Positions 8,256-18,401 of a DNA stretch of 64,000 bases are shown here, piece by piece. Source of the DNA: an uncultured Altererythrobacter sp. (GTDB taxonomy: Bacteria > Pseudomonadota > Alphaproteobacteria > Sphingomonadales > Sphingomonadaceae); NCBI GenBank assembly GCA_913055875.1, contig CAJXJY010000003.1, positions 186,001 to 250,000 of the forward strand, given 5' to 3'. The translations under genes and the position numbers were made by a program. Below the pieces are notes generated by a model. The model was not told the origin of the DNA and did not search any database. It saw only the letters and a program-made list of their open reading frames with translations. The stretch's first letter is position 1. Every line of letters begins with the position of its first letter.

Positions 8256-9037
8256 ACGAACTGCGCGCCATCGACCGTCTCGACACCGCACCGCGCTTCA
8301 CCGAGCACGATGCGATCCGGCTCAACCGCATGTTCCGCGGCAGCGATACGGTCGAAATGCTGCGCGCGGTGATCGGCGACGGACTGGTCGGCGATATTGC
8401 GACCGTTTCGAGCTTTGGCGCGGAAAGCGCTGTCCTGCTTCACCTTCTGGCTGAGGTCGATGCAGGTATTCCGGTGCTGTTCCTCGAAACCGGCAAGCAT
8501 TTTCCCAAAACGCTCGCCTATCGCGATGCGCTGGTCGAACGGCTCGGGCTGAGGAACCTTGTCGATCTCTACCCCGATCTCGAGGAATTGCAGGCGAAGG
8601 ACGAGAGCGGGCTGCGCTGGTCCTACGATCCCGACGGCTGCTGCGAAATTCGCAAGGTCAAACCTCTGGCCAAGGCGCTGGCAGGTTTCGACGCGACCTT
8701 CACCGGACGCAAGGCATTCCAATCCGCGACCCGCGCCAACCTGCCGCGGTTCGAACTCGACACTTCGGACGCGCAGGGGCGGCTCAAGATCAATCCGCTG
8801 ATCGACTGGAGCGCGGACGATATCGCTGCGTATTTCGAAGCGCACGACCTGCCGCGCCATCCGCTGGTGGAACAGGGTTATCCGTCGATCGGCTGCTCGC
8901 CCTGCACGCACAAGGTCGCACCGGGGGAGGACCCGCGCTCGGGCCGGTGGAAGGGCTGGGACAAGACCGAATGCGGTATCCACGTACCCGCAGGCGACGA
9001 CGGCGAACTGCCGCCCGGCTACGATCCGGCGTTTTGA
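8252..9037 (+). CDS. cysH: phosphoadenylyl/adenylyl-sulfate reductase (thioredoxin), iron-sulfur type
   Basis: Enzyme of 261 residues reducing activated sulfate (APS or PAPS) to sulfite. It has the nucleotide-binding SSFGAESAVLLHLL block, then CCEIRKVKPL, and near the C-terminus CSPCTHKV with ECGIH, where the last Cys is catalytic. The CC...CxxC set is the [4Fe-4S] ligand pattern of the APS-reducing type, so APS is the more likely substrate, although the name cysH is kept. It ends the operon that starts at cobA. The next gene is on the opposite strand and converges 17 bases later. No terminator hairpin with a T run is visible in the gap. Confidence 0.92.
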   Translation: MNELRAIDRLDTAPRFTEHDAIRLNRMFRGSDTVEMLRAVIGDGLVGDIATVSSFGAESAVLLHLLAEVDAGIPVLFLETGKHFPKTLAYRDALVERLGLRNLVDLYPDLEELQAKDESGLRWSYDPDGCCEIRKVKPLAKALAGFDATFTGRKAFQSATRANLPRFELDTSDAQGRLKINPLIDWSADDIAAYFEAHDLPRHPLVEQGYPSIGCSPCTHKVAPGEDPRSGRWKGWDKTECGIHVPAGDDGELPPGYDPAF

Positions 9038-9053
9038 TCCTTCCGGGGGAAGA

Positions 9054-9965
9054 TCACAGCCACTTGTTCTTGCGGTACCAGCGCGCCGTGCCCTTGAGGC
9101 CCGGTCGCGTCGGCCCGCGCGGGCGCCACACCGATTGCGGCACCTTGCGCGCAGGGTCCGCGACCCAGTCGGGGTGAACCATGTAGCCGACCCGGTCGGC
9201 GGTCAGTTTCGCCTTGTTCCCGCGCAGCCTGAGGTCGAGCCGCGACAGCCGCTCCAGCGTCTTGCGCGACAGATGCGGCACCCACACCCTCCGCCCGACC
9301 GCGCGGCCGATCATCTTCGCCACCTCGCGATGCGTCCAGCCGCCCGCATGCCCGTCATCGGGCTCGAACGTCTCGCCGGTCACCCCTTCCCCGCCCGGGA
9401 TCAGCGCGACCAGCAATTCGGCCAGGTCGTGAACGTGGATCAGCGAGGTGCGCCCCTCGGGCGGCATCGGCACCACCCCCCAGCGCGCCGCCTTGAACAG
9501 GTCGAGCATATCCCTGTCGCGCGGGCCGTACACGGCCGGCGGACGCACCACCGTCCAGTCGAGCCCGCTCGCGGCGACGATCGTCTCCGCCTTCGCCTTC
9601 GACGCGCCGTAGGCCGACAGGCCGGGCGCGCGCGCGGCGAGCGAGGAGACGAACACGAAGCGCGGCACGCCCGCCGCTTTCGCCGCCTCGACCAGTTCGA
9701 ACGTGCCGCTGACATTCGGTTGCTCGAAATCGCGCAGATCGGTCGACGTGGTCAGCCCGGCAATATGGATGACCACCTCCGCACCCTCCACCAGCTCGTC
9801 GAGCGCCGCCCGGTCCGACAGGCTGCCCTGGATCCACTCGACCCGCGACCCGGCGCGCTTGGGCACGCTGCGCGCCAGCGCCCGCGCCGGGCGGTCGGCG
9901 CGGGCGAGCACGTCGAGCACGGCCTGGCCCACGAAACCCGTTCCCCCGGTGAGAGCGATCGTCAC
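9054..9965 (-). CDS. NAD(P)-dependent epimerase/dehydratase family protein (extended SDR)
   Basis: Rossmann-fold protein of 303 residues from a GTG at 9965: [20 protein letters not shown] carries the GxxGxxG dinucleotide motif, SAYGASK supplies the Tyr and Lys of an extended SDR catalytic site, and VVRPPAVYGPRD follows. No ATG in frame matches the family N-terminus, so the GTG is the start; it overlaps the proB stop (TGTGA), showing coupling. The C-terminus (LKGTARWYRKNKWL) is basic. The substrate is unknown: relatives act on nucleotide sugars, or serve complex I assembly (NDUFA9-like). Co-transcription with proB gives no strong hint. Confidence 0.85.
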   Translation of the reverse strand: MTIALTGGTGFVGQAVLDVLARADRPARALARSVPKRAGSRVEWIQGSLSDRAALDELVEGAEVVIHIAGLTTSTDLRDFEQPNVSGTFELVEAAKAAGVPRFVFVSSLAARAPGLSAYGASKAKAETIVAASGLDWTVVRPPAVYGPRDRDMLDLFKAARWGVVPMPPEGRTSLIHVHDLAELLVALIPGGEGVTGETFEPDDGHAGGWTHREVAKMIGRAVGRRVWVPHLSRKTLERLSRLDLRLRGNKAKLTADRVGYMVHPDWVADPARKVPQSVWRPRGPTRPGLKGTARWYRKNKWL

Positions 9966-11083
9966 AGCATCACCATATGATCGCGGTGTATCATGCAGCC
10001 GCGCGGCGCATAGCCGAGGATATCGGATTGCTGCTCGTGCTTGAGGCCGAGGATGGCGCGGCACTCGGCGGCGTCGTATTCGACCAGCCCCTGCGCCAAC
10101 CGGTCGCCGCGCGCCGAATAGACCGCCACCAGGTCGCCCCGGCGAAACTCGCCCTCGACCGCGGTGACTCCGACCGCAAGCAGGCTCGAGCCGGTGGCCA
10201 AGGCTGCACTGCACCCCTCGTCGACGGTCAGCACACCCTTGGGCGCAAGCCGCCCGCCGAGCCAGGCCTTGCGCGCATTGTCGCGGCGGCGCGGATGGAA
10301 CAGCGTGCCGCGCTCCTGCTCCGCCGCCACGGCCAGCGGCGATTCGTACGTCCCATTGACGATGGCGAGGACGATTCCGGCGCGATCCGCAATCTCCGCT
10401 GCCTGCAGTTTGGAAACCATCCCGCCCGATCCCAGCCCCGACGAAGAGGCATTCGAAGCCATCGCATGGATATCGCCTGTCAACCTGTCCACCCGCTCGA
10501 TCAGCTGCGCTCCTTCTTCGTCCGGATCGCGATCGTACAGCCCGTCGACATCGGACAGCAAGGCCACACCGGTGGCACCGGCCGCCTGCGCGACCCGCGC
10601 GGCCAGCCGATCGTTGTCGCCGAAGCGGATTTCCTCGGTCGCGACGCTGTCGTTCTCGTTCACCACCGGCACCGCGCCGCTTTCGAGCAGGCGTTCTAGC
10701 GTAGCCGAGGCATTGAGGTAGCTGCGGCGGTTTTCGAGGTCGCCCAGCGTCAAGAGCATCTGCGCCGCAATCGCACCATGTCGGTCGAGCGCCTCGGACC
10801 AGATACGGGCAAGCTCCACCTGCCCTACCGCGGCCGCCGCCTGCGCTTCGGCGAGGCTGCCGCGACCACCCTTGTCCATACCGAGCCGGGCCGCACCAAG
10901 CGCGATCGCGCCCGAACTGACCACGACCACCTGCTGCCCGCGCGCTTTGAGCGCGGCGATGTCCTGCGCAAGCGAATTCAGCCATGCGAGATTCGCCTTC
11001 CCGCCGCCGACCAGCAACGAAGAGCCGACTTTCACGACGAGGCGCGGCGCGGCGATCAGGTCGTGGATGGTGTCGAACGGCAT
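9962..11083 (-). CDS. proB: glutamate 5-kinase
   Basis: Cytoplasmic enzyme of 373 residues phosphorylating glutamate in the first step of proline synthesis. The amino-acid kinase domain covers about residues 1-260 ([38 protein letters not shown], and [12 protein letters not shown]). A C-terminal PUA domain covers roughly 275-365 (from [14 protein letters not shown]). The start ATG is at 11083. It sits downstream of obgE, separated by a hairpin doublet, an arrangement (obg then proB) common in alphaproteobacteria. The proC gene for the last step lies 4 kb away on the same strand; proA is not in the window. Confidence 0.95.
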   Translation of the reverse strand: MPFDTIHDLIAAPRLVVKVGSSLLVGGGKANLAWLNSLAQDIAALKARGQQVVVVSSGAIALGAARLGMDKGGRGSLAEAQAAAAVGQVELARIWSEALDRHGAIAAQMLLTLGDLENRRSYLNASATLERLLESGAVPVVNENDSVATEEIRFGDNDRLAARVAQAAGATGVALLSDVDGLYDRDPDEEGAQLIERVDRLTGDIHAMASNASSSGLGSGGMVSKLQAAEIADRAGIVLAIVNGTYESPLAVAAEQERGTLFHPRRRDNARKAWLGGRLAPKGVLTVDEGCSAALATGSSLLAVGVTAVEGEFRRGDLVAVYSARGDRLAQGLVEYDAAECRAILGLKHEQQSDILGYAPRGCMIHRDHMVML

Positions 11084-11108
11084 GGTGCTCGCACCCTAGC
11101 GCAATCCG

Positions 11109-11186
11109 TCATCCTGACGAAAGTCAGGATCTCTTTGGGCCAAGGCAGAACATCCCCGATACGGATCCCGGCTTTCGCCGGGATGG
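11109..11186. repeat. REP-like inverted hairpin doublet between obgE and proB
   Basis: Two 20-base hairpins in inverted orientation: ATCCTGAC-gaaa-GTCAGGAT at 11111-11130 and ATCCCGGC-tttc-GCCGGGAT at 11165-11184. Each has an 8-bp perfect stem. Read on the opposite strand the second copy is the same sequence as the first except at two stem positions, and both changes keep pairing (T-A to C-G and A-T to G-C). This is the layout of REP/BIME elements. The doublet lies in the 110-base gap after obgE and could also stall or terminate transcription, but neither hairpin is followed by a T run. Confidence 0.8.
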
Positions 11187-11193
11187 CGGAGAG

Positions 11194-12285
<1,092 letters not shown>

Positions 12286-12293
12286 CTAGGAGT

Positions 12294-12597
12294 CTTTGTG
12301 TTTCGCACCCGCCTCCGCGGGTGCATCCTCCGGTGCTGTTCCTTCGCTACGCTCCGGGCACCTACGGTCGCGCAGTCGCGCTCTGGCGCCGCTGGTCGCG
12401 GCACGGTGGCGAGGTCGCGCCAAGGTTCTTGGTCCAAGCCTCGCCGCTCTCGCCCGGAACCTGGTCCGACCAACCGGCTTGGTCGCGGAGCACGGACCCG
12501 AAGGGTCCGCAAGGGCGACCGCCCGCCCGCAGCGGCCCGACCGAAGGGAGGAACGGCCGCGAGGACGCACCCGCGGAGGCGGGTGCGAAAAACAAGG
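12294..12597. mobile_element. MITE-like element with about 30-bp terminal inverted repeats
   Basis: The 371-base stretch between obgE and tRNA-Ala is filled mainly by this element. Its ends are 30-base inverted repeats at 12301-12330 and 12561-12590, which match at 29 of 30 positions; the match continues outward with a few mismatches to about 12294 and 12597. Each repeat arm contains its own palindrome (CACCCGC-ctcc-GCGGGTG). The 230-base interior is GC-rich with smaller inverted repeats (for example GGACCC-gaa-GGGTCC) and no convincing gene. The size and ends fit a non-autonomous miniature element; no clear target-site duplication is visible and no transposase is present in the window. Confidence 0.6.
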
Positions 12598-12600
12598 AAT

Positions 12601-12623
12601 CAGGTTTTTGAAAATCAAAAACC

Positions 12624-12625
<2 letters not shown>
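12601..12625 (-). terminator. intrinsic terminator after tRNA-Ala
   Basis: Perfect 11-bp stem (CAGGTTTTTGA pairing with TCAAAAACCTG) around a 3-base loop, immediately after and partly overlapping the encoded CCA of the tRNA on the minus strand. Downstream on that strand comes a T-rich run (ATTCCTTGTTTTT). It fits a terminator for the tRNA transcript. Confidence 0.7.
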
Positions 12626-12699
<74 letters not shown>

Positions 12700-12786
12700 G
12701 TTCCAGGTCTGCTGATCGCGGGTGCGCCCCGCGAAGGCGCGGCCTTTAGCGAAAGCTTCGCCCCAAGCAAAGGGCAAACTTGCGCG

Positions 12787-13971
12787 CTATCGCCCGTCCT
12801 CGTCCTCGACCGGCCCCAGCGTGTCCTCCGGGTCGACCGGCTGCACCACGGGTTCGCTGGTGGTCGTCGCCGGCACGGCCGGGGCGAGCATGTCGAAGCC
12901 GGGTTGCGGGGCGGTGTCCGGAGCCGCCGCGGGTTCGCCCTCGACCACAGGCTCGGAGACGAATTCGATCGACGCTCCGGGGTCCACGGTGGGCAGCGTC
13001 TGCACCGGAGCATTGCCGGGCGGAGGCAGCGACGCCGATGCGCCGGGAACGGGCTGTACCGTCCCGGTCCCGAAAGAAGGACCATAGGTCGGCACCGATC
13101 GATCGCTCACGATCGGCTCCTGCCCGGCAGGCTGCTGCACGATCGCACCGCCCGAAGGTCCCGTATAGCTACCGGTCGGGTCGCTGTAGGTCGGCGATAC
13201 CGCCGAACTGGCACTCGGCCCCGGCAAGGGCTGCACGATCGGGCCGCTGGTCGGCAACGGAGACGTGCTCGCATAAGGGCTCGCAGTGAATGCGCTCGGC
13301 GGCGGGCCGTATTCGGCATCCCAGGCTGCCAGGTTCGTGCGGTAGCGCTCGTAGGAACTGTAGAAGTTCTCGAACACCGCTTCGAACCGCTGCAAGGCAG
13401 TCGAGGCGAACAGATCTAGCTGACCGGTTTCGACCAGCAGGGATTCGTTGGCAACCTGCATCGCGGTATCGCAGAACGCGCGCTGCACCGGGGGCAGCGC
13501 GAAGTAGTTGTACACCTTGGTCATGTACCCGTCATAGGCGTCGCGATAGTCCGAACGGCCGTATTCCGCGCGATAGTCGGCCAGCAGCGCATCGTTGGTT
13601 CCGCGCAGCTTGCGTTCGTGCCGCTCGAGCATGCTCGAATAGGCGGGCAGGATACCGGCATATTCCGGATCGAGGCAATTGAGCGCCGCGACGTTCATCG
13701 CGGAACGGAAGTTCCACGTCGTCTGGTCGGTCGACAGGCCGTAATTCACCGTCTGGCGAATGCCGTCGATGCCAACGGGCGGGATATACATCGCAGCGGT
13801 CGCGCCCCCGGGCGGAGTCGGTCTCGGCGGTATGACCTTGACCGGCGGCGGCGGAGGAGGGGGCGGCGGAGGCGGCGGCGGCGGCGGTGGTGGCGTTGCG
13901 CACGCAGCGAGCATCGCCAGCCCCGCGGCTATCCCGAAAATCCTGATCTGTGCCCCGTTCATGCCGGCCAT
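12787..13971 (-). CDS. putative lipoprotein with a 17-proline tract
   Basis: Unrecognised protein of 394 residues. The start ATG at 13971 ([13 protein letters not shown]) is chosen because AAAGGAGG lies 9 bases upstream; a second ATG at 13962 is the alternative. A signal peptide ends in the lipobox LAAC, so the mature protein probably starts with a lipid-anchored Cys. Directly after comes ATP then a run of 17 prolines and a basic [14 protein letters not shown] stretch. Residues about 60-220 are helical and may fold ([37 protein letters not shown]). The C-terminal half is a Pro/Ser/Thr/Gly-rich disordered tail. The folded part keeps two Cys (CLDPEY and FCDTA). Function unknown; an envelope location is inferred. 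Confidence 0.8.
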   Translation of the reverse strand: MAGMNGAQIRIFGIAAGLAMLAACATPPPPPPPPPPPPPPPPPVKVIPPRPTPPGGATAAMYIPPVGIDGIRQTVNYGLSTDQTTWNFRSAMNVAALNCLDPEYAGILPAYSSMLERHERKLRGTNDALLADYRAEYGRSDYRDAYDGYMTKVYNYFALPPVQRAFCDTAMQVANESLLVETGQLDLFASTALQRFEAVFENFYSSYERYRTNLAAWDAEYGPPPSAFTASPYASTSPLPTSGPIVQPLPGPSASSAVSPTYSDPTGSYTGPSGGAIVQQPAGQEPIVSDRSVPTYGPSFGTGTVQPVPGASASLPPPGNAPVQTLPTVDPGASIEFVSEPVVEGEPAAAPDTAPQPGFDMLAPAVPATTTSEPVVQPVDPEDTLGPVEDEDGR

Positions 13972-14122
13972 TGCGCACGGCCTCCTTTCCCGTCCCGTAG
14001 AATATGCCCCATGCAAGCTTGCGCCCGCCTTAAGCAAACGACCCTAACGCGTGGAACGGACAAAGAAAATGCCCGGAGCGCGGTTTGCGCCCCGGGCACG
14101 ATGAAGCGAATCGCGCGTGCGA

Positions 14123-14902
14123 CTATTCGCGGCTGCCGAGCAATTGCAGCAGGAAAATGAACATGTTGACGAAGTCGAGGTACAGATTGAGCGCCCCGAA
14201 GATCACCGCACGCGGTGCGTCCTCGGTGCCGCGGACATACTGGTACTGTTCCTTGAGCCTCTGCGTGTCGTAGGCGGTGAGGCCGGCGAAGATCAGCACG
14301 CCGAGGATGCTGATCGCATAGGCAAGAGGCTCGGACCCGATAAACATGTTGAGCAGCAGTGCGACCAGCAGGCCGACTACGCCCATAATCAGGAAGCTGC
14401 CCCAGCCGCTGAGATCCTTCTTGGTGGTATAACCCCACAGACTGAGTCCGGCGAAGGCGGCGGAGGTGGCGAAGAAGGTCGCGGCGATCGATTCGCCGGT
14501 ATACATCACGAAGATCGTCGACAGCGACAGGCCCATCGCGGTCGCGAAGCCCCAGAACATCGCCTGAAGCGCGGTCTTGCCGGCGTTCTTGGCACCGAAC
14601 CACCAGAAAGCGATGAATGCCAGCGGCGAAAGCTTGATGATCCAGCCGAGCATGCTCGCCTCGTAGGCCGTGCCGTAAGGCGTCTGCACAACCTGGAACG
14701 CGCTTTCGAAGAAGGGCGAGCGTACGAACAGCGCCGCAACGATGCCCGTCAGCAGCACGCCAGACGTCATGTAGTTGTAGATCGACAGCATGTGCTGCCG
14801 CAGGCCCTCGTCGAAAGTGGTGCCGGTTGCGACATCGCCCTGCGCGGGCGCGGCAGCACCGAACTCGCTCCGACGCTGGCCGGGTTCTTTCCAATCAGCC
14901 AT
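14123..14902 (-). CDS. Bax inhibitor-1/YccA family membrane protein
   Basis: Integral inner-membrane protein of 259 residues with seven predicted hydrophobic helices, of the UPF0005/BI-1 family. The N-terminal 35 residues (EPGQRRSEFGAAAPAQGD) are cytoplasmic. Family marks are TFDEGLRQHMLSIYNYMTSGVLLTG before helix 1 and, near the C-terminus, TAYDTQRLKEQY followed by LNLYLDFVNMFIFLLQLLG. Relatives act as pH-dependent calcium leak channels or associate with the FtsH protease; which role applies here is unknown. It is a single gene, with 151 bases to the lipoprotein downstream and 114 bases to proC upstream. Confidence 0.92.
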   Translation of the reverse strand: MADWKEPGQRRSEFGAAAPAQGDVATGTTFDEGLRQHMLSIYNYMTSGVLLTGIVAALFVRSPFFESAFQVVQTPYGTAYEASMLGWIIKLSPLAFIAFWWFGAKNAGKTALQAMFWGFATAMGLSLSTIFVMYTGESIAATFFATSAAFAGLSLWGYTTKKDLSGWGSFLIMGVVGLLVALLLNMFIGSEPLAYAISILGVLIFAGLTAYDTQRLKEQYQYVRGTEDAPRAVIFGALNLYLDFVNMFIFLLQLLGSRE

Positions 14903-15016
14903 TTCGATCCAAACTCCTTTGTCGCGGATTGCCGGGATCGGCTCCGCTTTGCAGGCAATATCGGGCCAAACGCGCGAATTTTCAAGCGTTACGCGACGTA
15001 ATTCGCGCGGCTGTGG

Positions 15017-15814
15017 TTAACCCTGTTCGCGCGCTTCGCGGCCCATTTCCTCGCCGCGGTCGCGCGCGGCGCGCAAGCAGCGCGCGACCAGCCGCGCCAA
15101 TGCGCCGTCGGCGTCGAGCACGTCGAGCCCCTTCTGCGTCATCCCGCCCGGGCTCGCGACCCGGCGCGCAAGCTCTGCCGGGCTGTGCTCCGATGCGGCG
15201 GCGAGCGCACCGGCGCCGTCGACCATCGTCACCGCCAGCCGCTGCGCCTGCGCGGGATCGAGACCGAGTTCGACCGCTCCCGCCGCCAGCGCGTCGATGA
15301 AGCGATAGACGAAGCCCGGCCCCGATCCGGCCAGCGCCGTGACGAGGTCGAACTGCGTTTCGTCGCCGACCCATTCGGCGCTGCCAAGCATTTCGGCGAG
15401 CCGCGTGATCTCCTCGCGCCGATGGTTCGACAGCCCCCGCGAGATCAGCGCGTTGGGGGACTTGCCGATCGCCACTGCGAGATTGGGCATGAACCGCACC
15501 CAGCCGCCCGCCGCGGGAAACGCCCTTTCGAGCGTCGCGAGATCGACCCCGGCGAGGATCGACACGACCATCGTATCCGCACCGACGACACGGTCCATTT
15601 CGGGCGCGATATCGGCGAGCATGTACGGCTTGAAGCCGAGCAGCACGATGTCGAACTGGCGCTCGGGCGGATCGGTGACCAGCGCGACGCCTTCCGGCGT
15701 CGGCTTTGCCCGCGGGTTGTAAGCGGTAATCCGCGCGGGCTCGATCCCGGCGCGCAGCCAGCCCTCGACCATCGCCGACGCCATCGTGCCGTAGCCGTAG
15801 ACCAGAATATTCAT
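15017..15814 (-). CDS. proC: pyrroline-5-carboxylate reductase
   Basis: NAD(P)H enzyme of 265 residues making proline from pyrroline-5-carboxylate. The N-terminal Rossmann motif reads VYGYGTMASAMVEGWLRAG; the C-terminal dimer domain contains LVTALAGSGPGFVYRFIDALA and the conserved VASPGGMTQKGLDVLD. The start is the ATG at 15814. The upstream YbjN gene ends 33 bases before it on the same strand, so the two are likely one transcript. Confidence 0.94.
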   Translation of the reverse strand: MNILVYGYGTMASAMVEGWLRAGIEPARITAYNPRAKPTPEGVALVTDPPERQFDIVLLGFKPYMLADIAPEMDRVVGADTMVVSILAGVDLATLERAFPAAGGWVRFMPNLAVAIGKSPNALISRGLSNHRREEITRLAEMLGSAEWVGDETQFDLVTALAGSGPGFVYRFIDALAAGAVELGLDPAQAQRLAVTMVDGAGALAAASEHSPAELARRVASPGGMTQKGLDVLDADGALARLVARCLRAARDRGEEMGREAREQG

Positions 15815-15847
15815 CGGCGTGTGCCTAGCCGAGCCAGGCTGTCGCGC

Positions 15848-16354
15848 TCAAGCCTCTCCCGCCGCATCGACGAGCGCTGCATCGAGCGCGTCGCGCGGGC
15901 GCTTGTCGCCCCACAACACGAACTGGAAGGCGGGATAGAAGCGGTCGCATTCGTCGACCGCGGTCTCGACCAGCGCCTGCGCCTGGTCCAGCCCGAGCAA
16001 CCCATCCGCTCCCAGCATGACGCCGTGGCGGTAGAGCAGCACCTCGCCCTTCGACCAGATATCGAAATGGCCGAGCCATATCTGTTCGTTGACCAGCGCG
16101 AGCAGCTCGTGCGCATCACGCCTTTTGGAATCCGAAACGCGGATGTCGGGCAGGCACAGCAATTGCAGCACCCGGTCTTCCTCGCGCCAGATGCAGCGCA
16201 GCTGGTACTTCGCCCAACTACCTTGAATTTCCCCGGCTATTTCGTCTTCCGACACCGGCTTGCACGGCCAGTCGCGCGCCTCGAACAGCGCCGTCAACAT
16301 GTCGAGCGGCGCCAGGTCGTCCTCGACCGCATAGCGTTCCTCGCCGCTCATCAT
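15848..16354 (-). CDS. YbjN domain-containing protein
   Basis: Soluble protein of 168 residues with the YbjN (type III secretion chaperone-like) fold pattern: PLDMLTALFEARDWPCKPVSEDEIAGEIQG, then YQLRCIWREEDRVLQLLC, then NEQIWLGHFDIWSKGEVLLYRHGV. The start is uncertain: tandem ATGs at 16354 and 16351 fit the family N-terminus, and a further ATG at 16432 would add 26 residues without a recognisable ribosome site. Sphingomonads usually keep this gene directly upstream of proC, as here. Members have been linked to stress and motility control in E. coli, but the molecular role is unknown. Confidence 0.85.
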   Translation of the reverse strand: MMSGEERYAVEDDLAPLDMLTALFEARDWPCKPVSEDEIAGEIQGSWAKYQLRCIWREEDRVLQLLCLPDIRVSDSKRRDAHELLALVNEQIWLGHFDIWSKGEVLLYRHGVMLGADGLLGLDQAQALVETAVDECDRFYPAFQFVLWGDKRPRDALDAALVDAAGEA

Positions 16355-16491
16355 CGGTTGGATTCCATCGCCCGTCTCATGGCGTCGAAATGCCGTCTCC
16401 GCCCCGTTGCTGGCAAACGGACCGTTAAGCATTGCTGGGGACAAACCGGCTTGGCTGTTCAAAGCCTGTGCAAAAACGCCGCTGCATCGCC

Positions 16492-18279
16492 TCAGGGCAG
16501 AGCTTCGATTTCCTGTCCTTCGGGACTGGTGAAGGTGAAGCTGTCGATCCCGGCATCCTTCAGCGCGTTGACCGCTTCGCGCGCGGTACGGGCCGATTCG
16601 TAGGGACCGGCGAGCAGCCGGTTGGCGGCACCCCACGGCGTCACATGCGGCTCGAAATCTCCGAGCACTTCGGGGGCCTGGCGCGACAGGCGCCGCCAGT
16701 CGAAACGCAGCGCGGAACGATCGCGCCCGGTTGCGACCTGCACCCAGATACGGCTCGGGTGCCGGGGTGCAGCCGCTTCTGCTCCCGCTGCATCCTCGAT
16801 CTCGCGCGGCGGCTCGATGGCGGTGATATCGACTGCATCGGTGGTGGCGGACGACGTCGCCGTGCGGCCGGGCGGCAGCGAGAAACCGGCGAAGGCATCG
16901 GCGACGCTGGCGGCTTGCGACGAAGGGGGAGGCGGTGGCGGCGGTGGCGGTGGCGGTGGCGGTGACGCAGCCTCCTCCCCGCCGGGCTCACCGCTCGGGG
17001 AGAGATCGAAGCCGGGGCGGGCAATGGCCGCTAGTTCGCCGCCCTGCCCGGTCCCCGCGCCGGTATCCGGCTCGCTGCGCGTCGGCACGACCCGGACCAC
17101 CGGTTCGGATACCGGCTCCGCTGCGGGAGGAGGGGGCGGCGGAGGCGGGGGCGGTGGAGGCGGGGGCGGTGGAGGAGGCGGCGGGGTTGCATCTTCCGTT
17201 CGCCCGAGCTGTCGTTCGATTTGCGCGCGCACATCCGGATCGGTCGAGCGATCGCGCAGCATCCGCTCCGCCTCGCGCCGGGTCAGGCGCCGTTCCTCGC
17301 CCCGGTTGCGCGACGAGCGCGCCTGGCGCGTATTGTCGGCCGGGCCGGTCGCGCGGTCGGGCCGGCGGCGTTGCGGCTGCGCGTCCGCCGTCGGCGTGCC
17401 CGGCCGCGCCCCGAGCGGTTCGCCCGATGGCGCGAGGCTCGCATCGGCGGTACGTACCGCGCGCGATCCGTTGCGATATTGCGCGATTTGCGGGTCGTCG
17501 CGACCGATCTGCGCGGCGCGCGGGAAAATGCCTAGATTGGCCGCCGCCGCCATCTGCGCCGGAGTCAGCCGCCGCATGTAGCGCAGGTAGGGGGCAATGC
17601 GCGCAGCGAGATCGGGCGGCATCACCGCCTCGGTGATCGCCACCGCCTCGTCTTCCTCGCCGAGTATCGCCAGCGCGAAGGCGCGGGTGCGGTAGGCGGC
17701 CGGATCGCGCCGCTCGATCAGCGGCGACAGGGTTCGCTCGAATGCCTCGCGATTGCCCGAAATCGCCTGGCTCAGCGCCATGCGGTGGCGGATCGCGTCG
17801 CCGTCGGGTCCGCTCATCGCGCGGGCGTACTGATCCTGCGCGGCGGCATTGTCGCCGACCAGATCGTAGGCCAGCCCGCGATCCCCCGCCAGCGACCGTG
17901 TCGAAGCGCCGGCGCGCTCGGCCTCGTCGAACATTTGCAGCGCTTCGACCGGCCGCTGCGAGCGCACGAACGCCGCCGCCAGTCCCGTCTTGACCCGTGG
18001 ATTGTCGGGCGAAAGCTCCTGCGCCCGCCCGAAGAACCCGATCGCAGCGTCGACATCGTCGAGCTTGAGCGAGGCGTAGCCGGCATCGAGCAGCGCATCG
18101 AGATTGCGCGAATTGCTCGCCAGCCGCCTCAGCGCGGTATTGAGCTCGGACACGGCGGCGGGGGGCAGCGGCTGCACCATCGCCTGCGACACGCTGTCCG
18201 CGGAGGATTGCGCGGCAAGCGGCGCGCTCGCAAGACCGGCGGCCAAAGTTGCAAGACTGACAGATGGACCCGTTTTCAT
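16492..18279 (-). CDS. exported TPR and SPOR-domain protein with long polyproline tracts
   Basis: Protein of 595 residues with an N-terminal signal peptide (MKTGPSVSLATLAAGLASAPLAAQ). Residues 40-270 hold tetratricopeptide-type helices (DALLDAGYASLKLDDVDAAIGFFGRAQELSPDNP). An Arg/Asp-rich linker follows, then a run of 20 prolines near residue 370 and a second run of about 13 near 450. The last 80 residues (RIWVQVATGRDRSALRFDWRRL to FTFTSPEGQEIEAL) look like a SPOR peptidoglycan-binding domain. It lies directly downstream of ftsZ on the same strand, 122 bases away. TPR plus SPOR plus that position suggest a periplasmic septum-associated scaffold; this is inference. Confidence 0.8.
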   Translation of the reverse strand: MKTGPSVSLATLAAGLASAPLAAQSSADSVSQAMVQPLPPAAVSELNTALRRLASNSRNLDALLDAGYASLKLDDVDAAIGFFGRAQELSPDNPRVKTGLAAAFVRSQRPVEALQMFDEAERAGASTRSLAGDRGLAYDLVGDNAAAQDQYARAMSGPDGDAIRHRMALSQAISGNREAFERTLSPLIERRDPAAYRTRAFALAILGEEDEAVAITEAVMPPDLAARIAPYLRYMRRLTPAQMAAAANLGIFPRAAQIGRDDPQIAQYRNGSRAVRTADASLAPSGEPLGARPGTPTADAQPQRRRPDRATGPADNTRQARSSRNRGEERRLTRREAERMLRDRSTDPDVRAQIERQLGRTEDATPPPPPPPPPPPPPPPPPPPPAAEPVSEPVVRVVPTRSEPDTGAGTGQGGELAAIARPGFDLSPSGEPGGEEAASPPPPPPPPPPPPPSSQAASVADAFAGFSLPPGRTATSSATTDAVDITAIEPPREIEDAAGAEAAAPRHPSRIWVQVATGRDRSALRFDWRRLSRQAPEVLGDFEPHVTPWGAANRLLAGPYESARTAREAVNALKDAGIDSFTFTSPEGQEIEALP

Positions 18280-18401
18280 CGCCTATGCCAATGGGGATTT
18301 TCCTGTGCGCACGCAATCGCAGCGTCGCCGGACGGTGGCGGCGGCGCTACGGCCCGATAGCGGGACGCGACTGAATGGCGACCGAATGGCGCCGGCAAGC
18401 G

